Positions 24,674 to 33,260 of a stretch of 64,000 nucleotides of DNA are shown here, piece after piece. Position 1 is the first letter of the stretch; each line of letters opens with the position of its first letter. The DNA is from Bradyrhizobium sp. 186 (GTDB lineage: Bacteria > Pseudomonadota > Alphaproteobacteria > Rhizobiales > Xanthobacteraceae), in assembly GCF_023101685.1 (NCBI RefSeq), contig NZ_CP082164.1, positions 9,114,001-9,178,000 on the forward strand, in the 5' to 3' direction. The notes under the pieces were generated by a model. That model saw nothing but the letters and a program-made list of their open reading frames with translations, searched no databases and was not told the origin of the DNA. The translations under genes were made by a program, and so were the position numbers.

Positions 24674-26281
24674 CTAAGTGCCAGATACGGCGGCTGGCGG
24701 TGCCATTAACAAGTCGCTGTCGATACGGTGTAGGTCGAGAAACTCGGGTCGTTGGATGAGGATTTTGAGCATTCTTCGCAACACGTCGAGCGACTGCTCC
24801 TTGGCTGCCAAATCCCGTTCTGCATGTGCGTTTGGGGCGCCACGGCGCCGCGCCCCATGAACAATGGCTGATCGGGTGGCGTAGACCTTGGAGATCGCAT
24901 CGTTCATGGCTTTGCCACCAGCTTGGCCTTCCTCAATGCCTGCCAACGCGGCTGCACGCATCCGAAGTTTCCAGGAGATCGCCTGGCCGTCGCCGTCGCC
25001 CAGCAAAACCTCCAGAGCGATCGTGGCGTCGAGAATTGCGTCGGCGAAATCGCTACGCGTCATCGCCGTGTTTAGGCGACGGGTGGCCAAGGCGAGCCTT
25101 TCGCCCGGCGATTGTTCTAGCGCCTCGAATAGACGCGCAACCTCCCGCATCTGAGCCTTCGTGACGAGCGGCAGGTTTCCGCGATTCCAGCCAAAATCGT
25201 CGAACACCTCGGGGTAGCGGCGCGCGCCAACGGCGTAGACGTCTGGCAGGCCATAGTTGTGCCGGTGACGCCACCCCCGAGCGAGGCGCACTTCCTGGGC
25301 ATACCCGGTTTCGATCCCGGTCTCGATCCGGAGCGCCGCGAACAATGCGTCGATTCGCTCGCGTACATCTGAGCTGAAGTTCGACAGTGTCTGATCGAGC
25401 TCATTCCAATTGCCGTTCGGTATATCCCATCCAGTAAGCACGAATGCATGAGTTGCAGCTGCTAGCACCTGGTCATGCCCGTTAGCACCGTAGGCCTTCA
25501 TCTCCCATCGCGCTCGCTGCAGGTCTGGCGACATTCGCATGATGAAGGCGGACGGTCCCAAGCGCATACGGCCGAAGTCGAACCTGGCCAGCGCGATCGG
25601 CGCGAGCACTGCGAGATTCAAACGCGCGTCGAACGATCCATTGAACAGCGGCTTCAGCACGACGGTGCGGGTCGCGGCCGTCACGGGCGTCTCGCCGAAG
25701 CGAAGAAAATGAACATCTGCAGCGCGCGCAACCAGCAGTTCGATCGCAACCTTCACTATCGGATTCTCTGCGTCGGAACTCGGCCCAGGAATGCGGGCAA
25801 TTTCAGGGTACTCGCAAGAGAACGCTACCAGCCTCGCCACCGCAGGGAAGCGAGCAGGCGGGAATTTGCCTAACCGACGTGCCTCGTGGTCACTGTAGGG
25901 GGGATCCAGCAGCGAAGAATATTCCAACGGCCCTGCTCCTGTGAAAGCGCCGTCGCTTAGAGATGGCATCCCGTTCTCGCGTAGTGAGAAAGTCGGATAT
26001 CTGCTCACCCGGGATGGTTTGCCGCCCCCTTCAAGCTTAGAGAGAATTGCAGCTACGACTTCATCATACGCTTCGACCAGTAGCTCTCGCCATCGTCGCT
26101 GTCGCGCGCTTTCCTGGGCGGTTTCGTCATCCATCGAGGTCTCCGGGTCGAGCAGCGACGTTAGAAGCGGCTGCATCATGAGCAACGACCTGAACCGGCC
26201 GTGCAGCGATTCTTCTTGCCAGGATACGGGCGCTCTTGAGTTCAGCGCTGGAAATCTCACCCACCTGACTTCCGTGGACAT
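24674..26281 (-). CDS. ApeA-like HEPN-domain protein
   Basis: The C-terminal part (about residues 400-500) has a HEPN domain: RLNTAMTRSDFADAILDATI, ALEVLLGD, then a closing helix with VYATRSAIVHGARRRG, where R-x4-H is the RNase-type HEPN motif. The N-terminal 350 residues are not recognised. ApeA-like proteins are antiviral tRNA nucleases with the same layout (large sensor region plus C-terminal HEPN). The start is uncertain: codons 1-35 overlap another HEPN remnant in a different frame, so ATG at residue 36 (MQPLLTSLLD) or 50 (MDDETAQESARQ) is more likely. It probably forms an operon with the DUF4238 gene downstream. Confidence 0.7.
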   Translation of the reverse strand: MSTEVRWVRFPALNSRAPVSWQEESLHGRFRSLLMMQPLLTSLLDPETSMDDETAQESARQRRWRELLVEAYDEVVAAILSKLEGGGKPSRVSRYPTFSLRENGMPSLSDGAFTGAGPLEYSSLLDPPYSDHEARRLGKFPPARFPAVARLVAFSCEYPEIARIPGPSSDAENPIVKVAIELLVARAADVHFLRFGETPVTAATRTVVLKPLFNGSFDARLNLAVLAPIALARFDFGRMRLGPSAFIMRMSPDLQRARWEMKAYGANGHDQVLAAATHAFVLTGWDIPNGNWNELDQTLSNFSSDVRERIDALFAALRIETGIETGYAQEVRLARGWRHRHNYGLPDVYAVGARRYPEVFDDFGWNRGNLPLVTKAQMREVARLFEALEQSPGERLALATRRLNTAMTRSDFADAILDATIALEVLLGDGDGQAISWKLRMRAAALAGIEEGQAGGKAMNDAISKVYATRSAIVHGARRRGAPNAHAERDLAAKEQSLDVLRRMLKILIQRPEFLDLHRIDSDLLMAPPAAVSGT

Positions 26282-26426
26282 AGTTGCTGCGAACGTCGAA
26301 GAGGCAATATTCCTCGCCGGCGGCCGAATCGCCGAGCAGCTTTGTTATTCTACTCACCATCTTATCTGCCGGCCGCAAGCACGCTTTCGGCACGCCAGTC
26401 CTGCCCGTGCCCTTGTGGCAATCCAT
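26127..26426 (-). pseudogene. HEPN-like C-terminal fragment
   Basis: A 99-residue frame contains YCLFDVRSNYVHGSQVGEIS, which has its own R-x4-H (RSNYVH) in the context of a HEPN closing helix, followed by SAELKSARILARRIAAR. There is no upstream part, and the 3' half overlaps the start of the next HEPN gene in another frame. It looks like the tail of a lost HEPN gene. It could also be a chance frame. Confidence 0.4.
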
Positions 26427-26732
26427 GATGGCGGGGTCATTGATGCTCGTTATGCTGCGTCAGATTATTGACTAGAGTCGCATGGAGTCGTCATAGCGAA
26501 GGCATGACACGGTTGGGCGAGGTCACCCGGACCTAGGCGATGATTGATTTAAGCGCTATCGGCGGTGGTGGAGTTTTCACAGGTGTCGCCGCAACAATAC
26601 TCGAACCTGCGATCCGTCATCACGAAAGACTACTTTTAGAACCGGACCGCGTTTCCCGTCGCCGTGGTAGCTATTTGGTAGCTAGCGATTGCTGGCTTCG
26701 AGCGATGACTAGAATTAAGTTATTGATTTTGT
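26427..26732. other. Gene-free junction between island and tRNA-His
   Basis: About 300 bp with no credible gene. It contains the repeat GGTAGCTA twice near 26665-26685 and an AT-rich stretch directly at the tRNA 3' end. An integrase gene would be expected here in many tRNA-linked islands but none is seen. Confidence 0.4.
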
Positions 26733-26809
26733 TGGTACAGTTGGGTGGGCTCGAACCACCGACCTCCTGTTCCACAGACAGGCGCTCTAACCAACTGAGC
26801 TACAACTGC
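26733..26809 (-). tRNA. tRNA-His (GTG anticodon)
   Basis: On the minus strand a full cloverleaf can be drawn: acceptor GCAGTTG/CAACTGT, D-arm with AGCTCAGTTGGTTAGAGC, anticodon arm CCTGT-CTGTGGA-ACAGG with anticodon GTG, T-arm GGTGG-TTCGAAC-CCACC, and encoded CCA. The discriminator base is A and no extra G-1 is needed, as is known for alphaproteobacterial tRNA-His. The 3' end faces the island, making this the probable integration site. Confidence 0.95.
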
Positions 26810-26950
26810 ATCCTTGCGAGCCGCCTATGGGGCGCCCTAGACGGGCCGAGAACCAAGGGGGCTGGACGGGGCGGAAACTAGGTGCAACGGCCGTTTTTGG
26901 CAAGGCCGCTGGACCCGGGAATCGCCCTCAAACAACGTTATTTCCAAAGC

Positions 26951-26979
26951 AAAACCCGGGCCCTGGGGCCCGGGTTTTT
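26951..26979. terminator. Strong bidirectional hairpin terminator
   Basis: AACCCGGGCCC and GGGCCCGGGTT form a near-perfect 11-bp stem with a two-base loop, flanked by A-run and T-run. It lies 23 bp after the phasin stop (minus strand) and would also stop rightward transcription. Confidence 0.85.
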
Positions 26980-27001
26980 ACAGTTAAAACGGCCCAGCCG
27001 A

Positions 27002-27436
27002 TCAGGCGGCGGGCGGATACAACTTCGAGGCGCTGGCCTTGATCGGCTCGGCGGTCTCGGAGGCGACGCGCTGAGAGATCTCGACGAGCTCCTTGGCCTG
27101 GGCCTGGAAGGTTTCGAGCTGCTTCCGGGAATGGCCGGTCCACAGCTCCAGCGCCTCCGTCGGCGACTTCACGCCGAACAGCTCCTGGGCGAAGTCCAGA
27201 TGGGCGCTGGTGTTCGCCTTCATGAACTCCATCAGCTTGGCGGTGTACTCGCTCGCGCCCTTGCTGGCCGAGGTGAACACGGCCTCGATGGTGCCGTTCT
27301 GGTTTTCGGCCGCGTCCTTGAACTTGGCGTAGCTTTCGCGGGCCTGCGAAACGCCCTTTTCGGCGAACGCCCGCATCTGTTCCGGAACCTCGAATGGAAT
27401 GATCGAGGCGGAGAATGGATCAGTCGCACCTGTCAT
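27002..27436 (-). CDS. phaP: Phasin (PHA granule-associated protein)
   Basis: The 144-residue protein matches the phasin_2 pattern: IIPFEVPEQMRAFAEKGVSQ, ARESYAKFKDAAENQNGTIE, DFAQELFGVKSPTEALELWT and a terminal amphipathic helix. Phasins coat polyhydroxyalkanoate granules and control their number and size. It is followed by a strong terminator and has its own upstream region (27437-27715), so it is likely monocistronic. A second phasin gene lies just upstream on the same strand. Confidence 0.9.
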   Translation of the reverse strand: MTGATDPFSASIIPFEVPEQMRAFAEKGVSQARESYAKFKDAAENQNGTIEAVFTSASKGASEYTAKLMEFMKANTSAHLDFAQELFGVKSPTEALELWTGHSRKQLETFQAQAKELVEISQRVASETAEPIKASASKLYPPAA

Positions 27437-27715
27437 GGTTGTCCCTCACGGTAGTGGAAAATGGAGTGAGCCTTCTGGCGCGCCCGCCGGCCCAATCGGG
27501 GCCATAACTTGGCGGGTACGAAGACTGGAACGCGATACAAATGAGATGGTTCGCCCAGCGCCCACCACTATTGCTGCCCAACATGTCAATATTGTGCATC
27601 GCAACGCGATCAGAGGTACGCGGCGACAATTAATCTCGGTCAGGATGAGGCTCCACACTGCGGGAACCCATGGTTGAGTTCCACGACGGCGGCCGGAATC
27701 ACTTGCTTTCCAGAA

Positions 27716-28162
27716 TCACTTGCTTTTGGGCCTGGTCGCGTCCATCGCGGCGCGGCCGACGATCCGGCCCATTTCGCTGGCCTGCTCGGCCAGCGTCCGC
27801 ATCAGAGCCTGCACATATTCGCGGTGCAGCCGCGTCACCTCGGAGAGGTCCTTGGCGTGAACCAGCGACTGGGCGTAGTCGAGCGAGGACTGCACGTTGG
27901 CCTCGGCAAAGTCGATCGTCTTGGCGCCCACGTCCTTTGCGCCGAAGTCCTTGGCGTCGACGTCCTTGGCACCGACGTCCTTGGCGCCGACGTCCTCGGC
28001 GCCGGCGCGCATGCTCGCACCGCGCTCCTCGAGCGAGCCCGTGGCGGTTTCGGCGTCGGCGAGAAGCTTCTCGAACGCCTCGCGCGCCTGCTTGAAGCTG
28101 GATTCCGCCACGGAGCGCATCTCCGGCGGAGGCTCGAAACGGTCATGTGCCTGGTCGGCCAT
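27716..28162 (-). CDS. Phasin paralogue with an internal five-residue repeat
   Basis: The start MADQAHDRFEPPPEMRSVAE at 28162 is preferred over the upstream ATG at 28228, giving 148 residues. The first part is a phasin-like helix (SSFKQAREAFEKLLADAETA), and the last part is the conserved SLDYAQSLVHAKDLSEVTRL. Between them is a series of VGAKD-like units encoded by five 15-bp repeats. The role is presumably granule binding, as for its neighbour; the repeat likely acts as a helical spacer. Confidence 0.85.
   Translation of the reverse strand: MADQAHDRFEPPPEMRSVAESSFKQAREAFEKLLADAETATGSLEERGASMRAGAEDVGAKDVGAKDVDAKDFGAKDVGAKTIDFAEANVQSSLDYAQSLVHAKDLSEVTRLHREYVQALMRTLAEQASEMGRIVGRAAMDATRPKSK
27921..27995. 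repeat. Five tandem 15-bp repeats inside the second phasin gene
   Basis: Five copies of a 15-bp unit, consensus TTGGCGCCGACGTCC, with a sixth degenerate unit after 27995. Each encodes a VGAKD-like pentapeptide on the minus strand, and the reading frame is kept for any copy number. Confidence 0.9.
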
Positions 28163-28344
28163 GGCTGCCACTCCTGTCGCGAATCCTGCGGATACAACGC
28201 GTGGTCGGGCTTGCGGGTTCATCTGCATTAAGGTTATCGCGGCTTTAGGCCGCTACCTTTAGACCGGGGCCGTGGACCTGTCCGCGCCCGCGCGCGATAC
28301 TAACCCTTTCTTAAGGCTGTCATTCCCGGCAGCCGCCCCACGAG

Positions 28345-31300
28345 ATGGGTGACAGCGAGAAGCAAGCCGGTTGGATGAGTAGTTCGGATTTCCAGTTGCG
28401 AGGCGTCGGCGATCCGCGGCTGGCCGTGCATGCGACCTCTCCGCTTCCGGCGTGGCTCTGGTCGATCGACGGCACGCGCGTGCTCTGGGCCAATCCGGTC
28501 GGCGCAAAGCTGTTCGGCGCAGCCCATGCCGCCGCGCTCGCGGGGAAGACATTCGGACCGGCGGACGCACATCGCCGCCAGGTCGCCCGGCTTGCCCGGC
28601 GGCTACCGGCGACCGGCGCGGTCCGGCTCGAACGGCTGCGCGGCTTCGGCGCCCGGCTCGGCGCGCTGATGACCTGCGCCTGCGCCCGGCTCGAATTTGC
28701 CGATGGCGGCCACGGCGTGCTGGTCACCGCGATGGATGCGACCGGACGCACCATGCCGCTGGTCGAACGGCTGCACCGGCTGGTCGAGAGCGCCCCGGTG
28801 CCGATGGCGGCGTTCGCGCCCGACGGCCTGTTCGCCGGCGCCAGCGAAGCCGCCCGCCCGCTGCTCGGCTTTCGCGATCTCGTCGAGGCCGGCCTCGAGC
28901 AGGCACGCAGCGATGCGCTCAGCCGAGGCCGCGTCGAGATCCCGATCGGCATCGGCCACATGGTGCTGCAACGCGTCGGCCTGGGTGTCGATATCGGCCT
29001 CGTCGCGCTGATCGAGCCCGCCCCCGTGCGGGCAGAACCCGCCGCATCCACGGCCGAGAGCGCGGCGGACACCGCGCCCGAGGTACCGGTTCAACCCGCG
29101 CAACAAGCCGTCGAGACGCCGCGCGAGCCCGCTTCATGCAGCGAGGCCTTCGCCGGGATCTCCCTGTTCGACGCGTTCGCCGAGCTGGTCGAAGCGCCGG
29201 CGCCGACCGAGACGATCGAAGCCGCGGCTGAATCTTCGGTTGAAAACCCGCCCGAAGCCATCGTCTCGCCGCAGGCCGAGCCGATCACGGCAGACATGGT
29301 CGAGCCGCCGTCGGGCCACGCGGAGCCGCCCGCACCACGCCAGCATCCGCTGCGCTTCCTGTGGCAGATGGATGCGGAGGGCCGCTTTGTGCTCAGCTCC
29401 GACGAGTTCATCCGCCTGATCGGCGCGCACACGGCGGCCGGCTTCGGCCGCCCCTGGCGCGAGATTGCCGACGCGTTCGCGCTCGATCCCGACGGTCGCG
29501 TGGCGCAAGCGCTCGCTAGCCACGACACCTGGGCCGGGATCACCGTGAACTGGCCGGCCGATGGCGGCGAACACCTGCCGGTCGAGCTCGCAGGGCTTCC
29601 CGTCTATGACAGCGAGCGAAATTTCGCGGGCTTCAAAGGCTTTGGCGTCTGCCGCGATCTCGACGGTCTCAACCGGCTCGATGCGCTCAGGCGCTACCAG
29701 CTGTTCACCGAGCCGGCCGCACTGCCGAGCCTGTCCGCCGAATTGGTCGAGCCCGAACCGGAGCCGCCGCCTCCGCCGATCGAGCCGCCCGCACCTGAGC
29801 CTGAGCCTGAATTATCCGAACCCGTCACCGCAGCGAATTCACACCCAACCGATCCGGAAACGCCCGTGGAAACGCCTCCCAATGTCGTGCCGTTCCGCGC
29901 CCCCGGCGACACAAGATCGCCGACCCTGACGCCTGTCGAGAACAGCGCGTTCAACGAGCTCGCCCGGCAATTGTCCGAGCGGCTCGAACGCGACAGGGAG
30001 ACCATCGCGGCGGTCACGTCCGAGCTGCCGACGGCGGAGATCGCACCCGAGCCGCTGCCGCCTGAGCCCGAGGCGCCGCACGCACCGGCCGAATGGCTGA
30101 CCGAACCCACACCGCCCGCACGCGGCCACAGTGCGCGCGACCGCACCCTGCTCGACCTGTTGCCGACGGGCATTCTGATCTATCGGCTCGACCGTCTGCT
30201 CTATGCCAACCCCGCCTTCCTCGCGCGCATCGGCTATGCTGGCCTAAGCGCGCTGGAAGATGCCGGCGGGCTGGATGCGCTCTATGTCGAACCGGGCGTG
30301 TCCTCGGCCAGCAGCACGTCGCAGGCCGGCACACCGGTGACGATCAGCGCGACGGTGGCGGACGGCGAGCAGCCGCTCGCGACCACCGAGGCGCATCTGC
30401 ACACGATCGACTGGGACGGCGAATCCGCGCATGCGCTGATCTGCGCGCAGCCGCAGGCCACAGCAGTCGTCGAGGAAACCGTGACGGCGGCGCCCGTCGC
30501 GCCCGAACCGGAGCCAGAGGTGGGCGACGCGGATGCCGAAGATCTCGCCGCGATCCTCGACACCACCGCCGAGGGCATCGTCATGTTCGATGCCGAAGGC
30601 AACATCCACGCCTGCAACCGCAGCGCCGAGGCGCTGTTCGGCCATGACGGCGACACCTTGTTGCAGAAGAATCTGGTGAGCCTGTTTGCACCCGAGAGCC
30701 AGCATGTCGTCCTCGACTATCTCGACAGCCTGAAGAGCCAGGACATCGCCAGCCTGCTCGATCACGGCCGCGAGGTGCTGGGCCGCGAGAAGAACGGCGG
30801 CACCATCCCGCTCGCGATGATCATGGGCCGCACCCGGCCCGACGGCCCGAACTTCTTCGCCGTGTTCCGCGATCTCTCGCAGAGCAAGAAAGGCGAGAGC
30901 GAGCTGACGCGCGCTCGCCATCTCGTCGACGGTGCGGCCAACGCCAAGGCCGACATGCTGGCGCGGATCAGCCACGAGATCCGCACGCCGCTGAACGCCA
31001 TCATCGGCTTTGCCGAGGTGATGATCTCCGAACGCTTCGGCACGCTCGGCAACGAGCGTTACGGCGAATACATGAAGGACATCCGAGCCTCCGGCGAGCG
31101 CGTGATCACCATCATCGACGATCTGCTGGAGCTGTCGCGCATCGAGACCGGCAAGCTCGATCTCAACTTCGCCAACCTCAATCTCAACGATCTCATCGAA
31201 GCCTGCGTCGTGGTGATGCAGCCGCAGGCCAACCGCGAGCGCATTATCATCCGCACCTCGCTCGCACATGCGCTGCCGCAGGTCACGGCGGACGCGCGCG

Positions 31301-31635
31301 CGTTGCGGCAAGTGACCATGAACCTGGTGTCCAACTCGATCCGGCTCGCCAGCGCCGGCGGCCAGGTCATCGTCTCGACCGCCCTGAACGACCGCGGCGA
31401 GGTGTGCTTGCGCATCCGCGACACCGGTCATGGCCTCAGCGAGCGGGAAGTCGCGGCCGCGATGGAGCCGTTCCGGACGGCTCCGCCCGGCGATGCCTCG
31501 GACAATTCGGCGCTCAGCCTGTCGCTCACCAAGGCGCTGGTCGAAGCCAACCGCGCCCGGTTCAACATCAAGAGCACGGCGAACACCGGCACGCTGATCG
31601 AGGTGGTGTTCGCGCCGGCGCTGGCGAGGGCTTAA
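28345..31635 (+). CDS. PAS-domain sensor histidine kinase, PdhS-like
   Basis: The protein has 1096 residues. N-terminal PAS-like regions (about 30-130 and 330-460, for example FLWQMDAEGRFVLSSDEFIR) are separated by long Pro/Glu/Ala-rich linkers (about 235-330 and 470-600). Further PAS domains (about 595-680 and 730-850, with ILDTTAEGIVMFDAEGNIHA) lead to a HisKA domain with phospho-acceptor H877 in SHEIRTPLNAI. An HATPase domain follows with QVTMNLVSNSIRLA, RIRDTGHGLS and a degenerate G2 region. No membrane segment is visible, so it is cytosolic. The layout and H-box context resemble PdhS/PleC-DivJ kinases that act on DivK in alphaproteobacterial cell-cycle control. No response regulator is adjacent. 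The start could be 28375. Confidence 0.8.
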   Translation: MGDSEKQAGWMSSSDFQLRGVGDPRLAVHATSPLPAWLWSIDGTRVLWANPVGAKLFGAAHAAALAGKTFGPADAHRRQVARLARRLPATGAVRLERLRGFGARLGALMTCACARLEFADGGHGVLVTAMDATGRTMPLVERLHRLVESAPVPMAAFAPDGLFAGASEAARPLLGFRDLVEAGLEQARSDALSRGRVEIPIGIGHMVLQRVGLGVDIGLVALIEPAPVRAEPAASTAESAADTAPEVPVQPAQQAVETPREPASCSEAFAGISLFDAFAELVEAPAPTETIEAAAESSVENPPEAIVSPQAEPITADMVEPPSGHAEPPAPRQHPLRFLWQMDAEGRFVLSSDEFIRLIGAHTAAGFGRPWREIADAFALDPDGRVAQALASHDTWAGITVNWPADGGEHLPVELAGLPVYDSERNFAGFKGFGVCRDLDGLNRLDALRRYQLFTEPAALPSLSAELVEPEPEPPPPPIEPPAPEPEPELSEPVTAANSHPTDPETPVETPPNVVPFRAPGDTRSPTLTPVENSAFNELARQLSERLERDRETIAAVTSELPTAEIAPEPLPPEPEAPHAPAEWLTEPTPPARGHSARDRTLLDLLPTGILIYRLDRLLYANPAFLARIGYAGLSALEDAGGLDALYVEPGVSSASSTSQAGTPVTISATVADGEQPLATTEAHLHTIDWDGESAHALICAQPQATAVVEETVTAAPVAPEPEPEVGDADAEDLAAILDTTAEGIVMFDAEGNIHACNRSAEALFGHDGDTLLQKNLVSLFAPESQHVVLDYLDSLKSQDIASLLDHGREVLGREKNGGTIPLAMIMGRTRPDGPNFFAVFRDLSQSKKGESELTRARHLVDGAANAKADMLARISHEIRTPLNAIIGFAEVMISERFGTLGNERYGEYMKDIRASGERVITIIDDLLELSRIETGKLDLNFANLNLNDLIEACVVVMQPQANRERIIIRTSLAHALPQVTADARALRQVTMNLVSNSIRLASAGGQVIVSTALNDRGEVCLRIRDTGHGLSEREVAAAMEPFRTAPPGDASDNSALSLSLTKALVEANRARFNIKSTANTGTLIEVVFAPALARA

Positions 31636-31657
31636 GCCGCGAGCCTGTGGAGACAGC

Positions 31658-31704
31658 CCCTCACCCCGCCCTCTCCCCGTAAGAACGGGGCGAGGGAGCG
31701 AGAG
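31658..31704. repeat. Dispersed palindrome of the CTCTCCCCGTAAGAACGGGG type
   Basis: One copy of a short inverted repeat (CCCTCTCCCCGT / ACGGGGCGAGGG) that recurs near 34.93, 46.79, 55.70-56.47 and 63.42-63.55 kb, always between genes or at gene ends. Confidence 0.8.
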
Positions 31705-31761
31705 AGCGGCGCGTCTCTTACTGTTCCCAAACTCGTCTCGCTCTAAGTCAAGGCTCAACAA

Positions 31762-31790
31762 AAAGGGCACGGCGCGCGTCGTGCCCTTTC
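31762..31790 (-). terminator. Hairpin terminator after the thiolase gene
   Basis: AAAGGGCACG and CGTGCCCTTT form a 10-bp stem around a GC-rich loop. Read on the minus strand it is followed by TTTTTG. It lies 20 bp beyond the thiolase stop. Confidence 0.8.
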
Positions 31791-31809
31791 GCATTCGTAG
31801 AGCTCTGCC

Positions 31810-32982
31810 TCAGCTATAGATCTCGAACAGGCCGGCGCCGCCCTGGCCGCCGCCGATGCACATCGTCACGACGCCCCACTTCGCCTTGCGGCGCGCTCCC
31901 TCCTGGAGGAGATGGCCGGTGAGACGCGCGCCGGTCATGCCGAAGGGATGGCCGATCGCGATCGAGCCGCCGTTGACGTTGTACTTCTCGGGATCGATGC
32001 CGAGCTTGTCGCGCGAGTAGAGGCACTGGCTGGCGAAGGCCTCGTTGAGCTCCCAGAGATCGATGTCCTCGATCTTGAGGCCATGACGCTTCAACAGCTT
32101 CGGCACGGCGAAGATCGGGCCGATGCCCATCTCGTCCGGCTCGCAGCCGGCGGCTGCCCAGGCGACGAAGCGGCCCATCGGGTTGAGGCCGCGCTTCTCC
32201 GCATCCTTGGCTTCCATCAGCACCACGGCCGCGGCGCCGTCCGAAAGCTGGCTGGCATTGCCGGCGGTGACGAACTTGCCGGGACCTTTCACGGGCTCGA
32301 GCTTGGCGAGGCCCTCCAGCGTGGTCTCGGGGCGGTTACACTCGTCGCGGTCGACGACGTAGTCGACGATCGACTCGGCCTTGGTCGCCTTGTCGACCAC
32401 CTTCATCTTCGTCTTCATCGGGACGATCTCGTCCTTGAACTTGCCCGCCTGCTGCGCGGCCGCCATGCGGCGCTGCGACTCCAGCGAATATTCGTCCTGA
32501 TATTCGCGGCTGAGCTTGTAGCGCTCGGCAACGATGTCGGCAGTGTCGATCATCGCCATGAAGATCGCCGGCGCCGTCTTGAGCAGCTCCGGATCGATCG
32601 ATTCCTTCGGCGTCACGCCGCCCGGCATCGAAATGCTCTCGGTACCGCCTGCGACGATACAGTCGGAACCATCCGAGCGGATCGAGTTGGCGGCCATGGC
32701 GATGGTCTGGAGACCCGACGAGCAGAAGCGGTTCACCGACACGCCACCGGTCGATTTCGGGAGCCCTGCGAGCAGCGCCGCCTGGCGGCCGATATTCGGC
32801 GCGCCATGGGCGCAATTGCCGAGATAGCAATCCTCGACATAGTCCTTCTCGACACCGGCGCGATCGACCGCATGGCGGATGGCGTGGGCCGCAAGAGACA
32901 TCGGCGGCGTGATGTTGAACCCGCCGCGGCCGGACTTCGCCAGCCCCGTGCGCGCATAGGAAACGATGACGGCTTCACGCAT
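31810..32982 (-). CDS. Acetyl-CoA C-acyltransferase (thiolase)
   Basis: The start [20 protein letters not shown] at 32982 gives 390 residues. Catalytic residues of the thiolase family are visible: C87 in NRFCSSG, the His in [11 protein letters not shown], and the second Cys in [14 protein letters not shown]. The enzyme joins or cleaves acyl-CoA thioesters, in fatty acid breakdown or in supply of acetoacetyl-CoA. A link to polyhydroxyalkanoate metabolism is possible given the nearby phasins but cannot be decided. The closest paralogues in rhizobia are FadA-like. The gene has its own terminator. Confidence 0.9.
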   Translation of the reverse strand: MREAVIVSYARTGLAKSGRGGFNITPPMSLAAHAIRHAVDRAGVEKDYVEDCYLGNCAHGAPNIGRQAALLAGLPKSTGGVSVNRFCSSGLQTIAMAANSIRSDGSDCIVAGGTESISMPGGVTPKESIDPELLKTAPAIFMAMIDTADIVAERYKLSREYQDEYSLESQRRMAAAQQAGKFKDEIVPMKTKMKVVDKATKAESIVDYVVDRDECNRPETTLEGLAKLEPVKGPGKFVTAGNASQLSDGAAAVVLMEAKDAEKRGLNPMGRFVAWAAAGCEPDEMGIGPIFAVPKLLKRHGLKIEDIDLWELNEAFASQCLYSRDKLGIDPEKYNVNGGSIAIGHPFGMTGARLTGHLLQEGARRKAKWGVVTMCIGGGQGGAGLFEIYS

Positions 32983-33090
32983 TGTTTTCTCCCTTTTTCG
33001 AACGATTGGTACGGAGCGTGCTAGCGCCATTGGTACACAAAGTTCGGCAGCCGCGGGAGAAATAAAGCGCGGCGCCGCACCAACAAAAAG

Positions 33091-33116
33091 CGCCGCCCTC
33101 GCAAGCGGGGGCGGCG
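33091..33116 (-). terminator. Terminator downstream of serA
   Basis: CGCCGCCC and GGGCGGCG pair around a short loop; on the minus strand it is followed by TTTTTG. It is about 145 bp past the serA stop, after a palindromic repeat. Confidence 0.7.
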
Positions 33117-33166
33117 TTGTTCCGCACGTCGGAATTTATGATGCGCGTCACTCTTTCCGCTCGTCA

Positions 33167-33243
33167 TGCCCGGGCCTGTCCCGGGCATCCACGTCCTTAC
33201 TTGCGGATGCGCGTGGATGGCCGGACAAGCCCGGCCATGACGC
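33167..33243. repeat. Double-hairpin intergenic repeat (ATGCCCGGG type)
   Basis: ATGCCCGGG-CCTGT-CCCGGGCAT is followed by a second arm with GGATGGCCGGACAAGCCCGG, an arrangement common between genes in Bradyrhizobium. A partial related sequence (GTGCCGGGCTTGTCCCGGCC) is at about 51147-51166. Confidence 0.7.
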
Positions 33244-33260
33244 AATTGGCGAAAGCGCAA

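Noticed and set aside
1..26732. CRISPR array or cas genes in the island
   Set aside because: No regularly spaced direct repeats with unique spacers and no Cas-like proteins were seen.
26540..26881. Open frame crossing the tRNA-His gene
   Set aside because: It reads through the tRNA antisense and has no family features; not an integrase remnant.
30244..31794. 516-codon open frame antisense to the histidine kinase
   Set aside because: Shadow frame over conserved HisKA/HATPase coding sequence.
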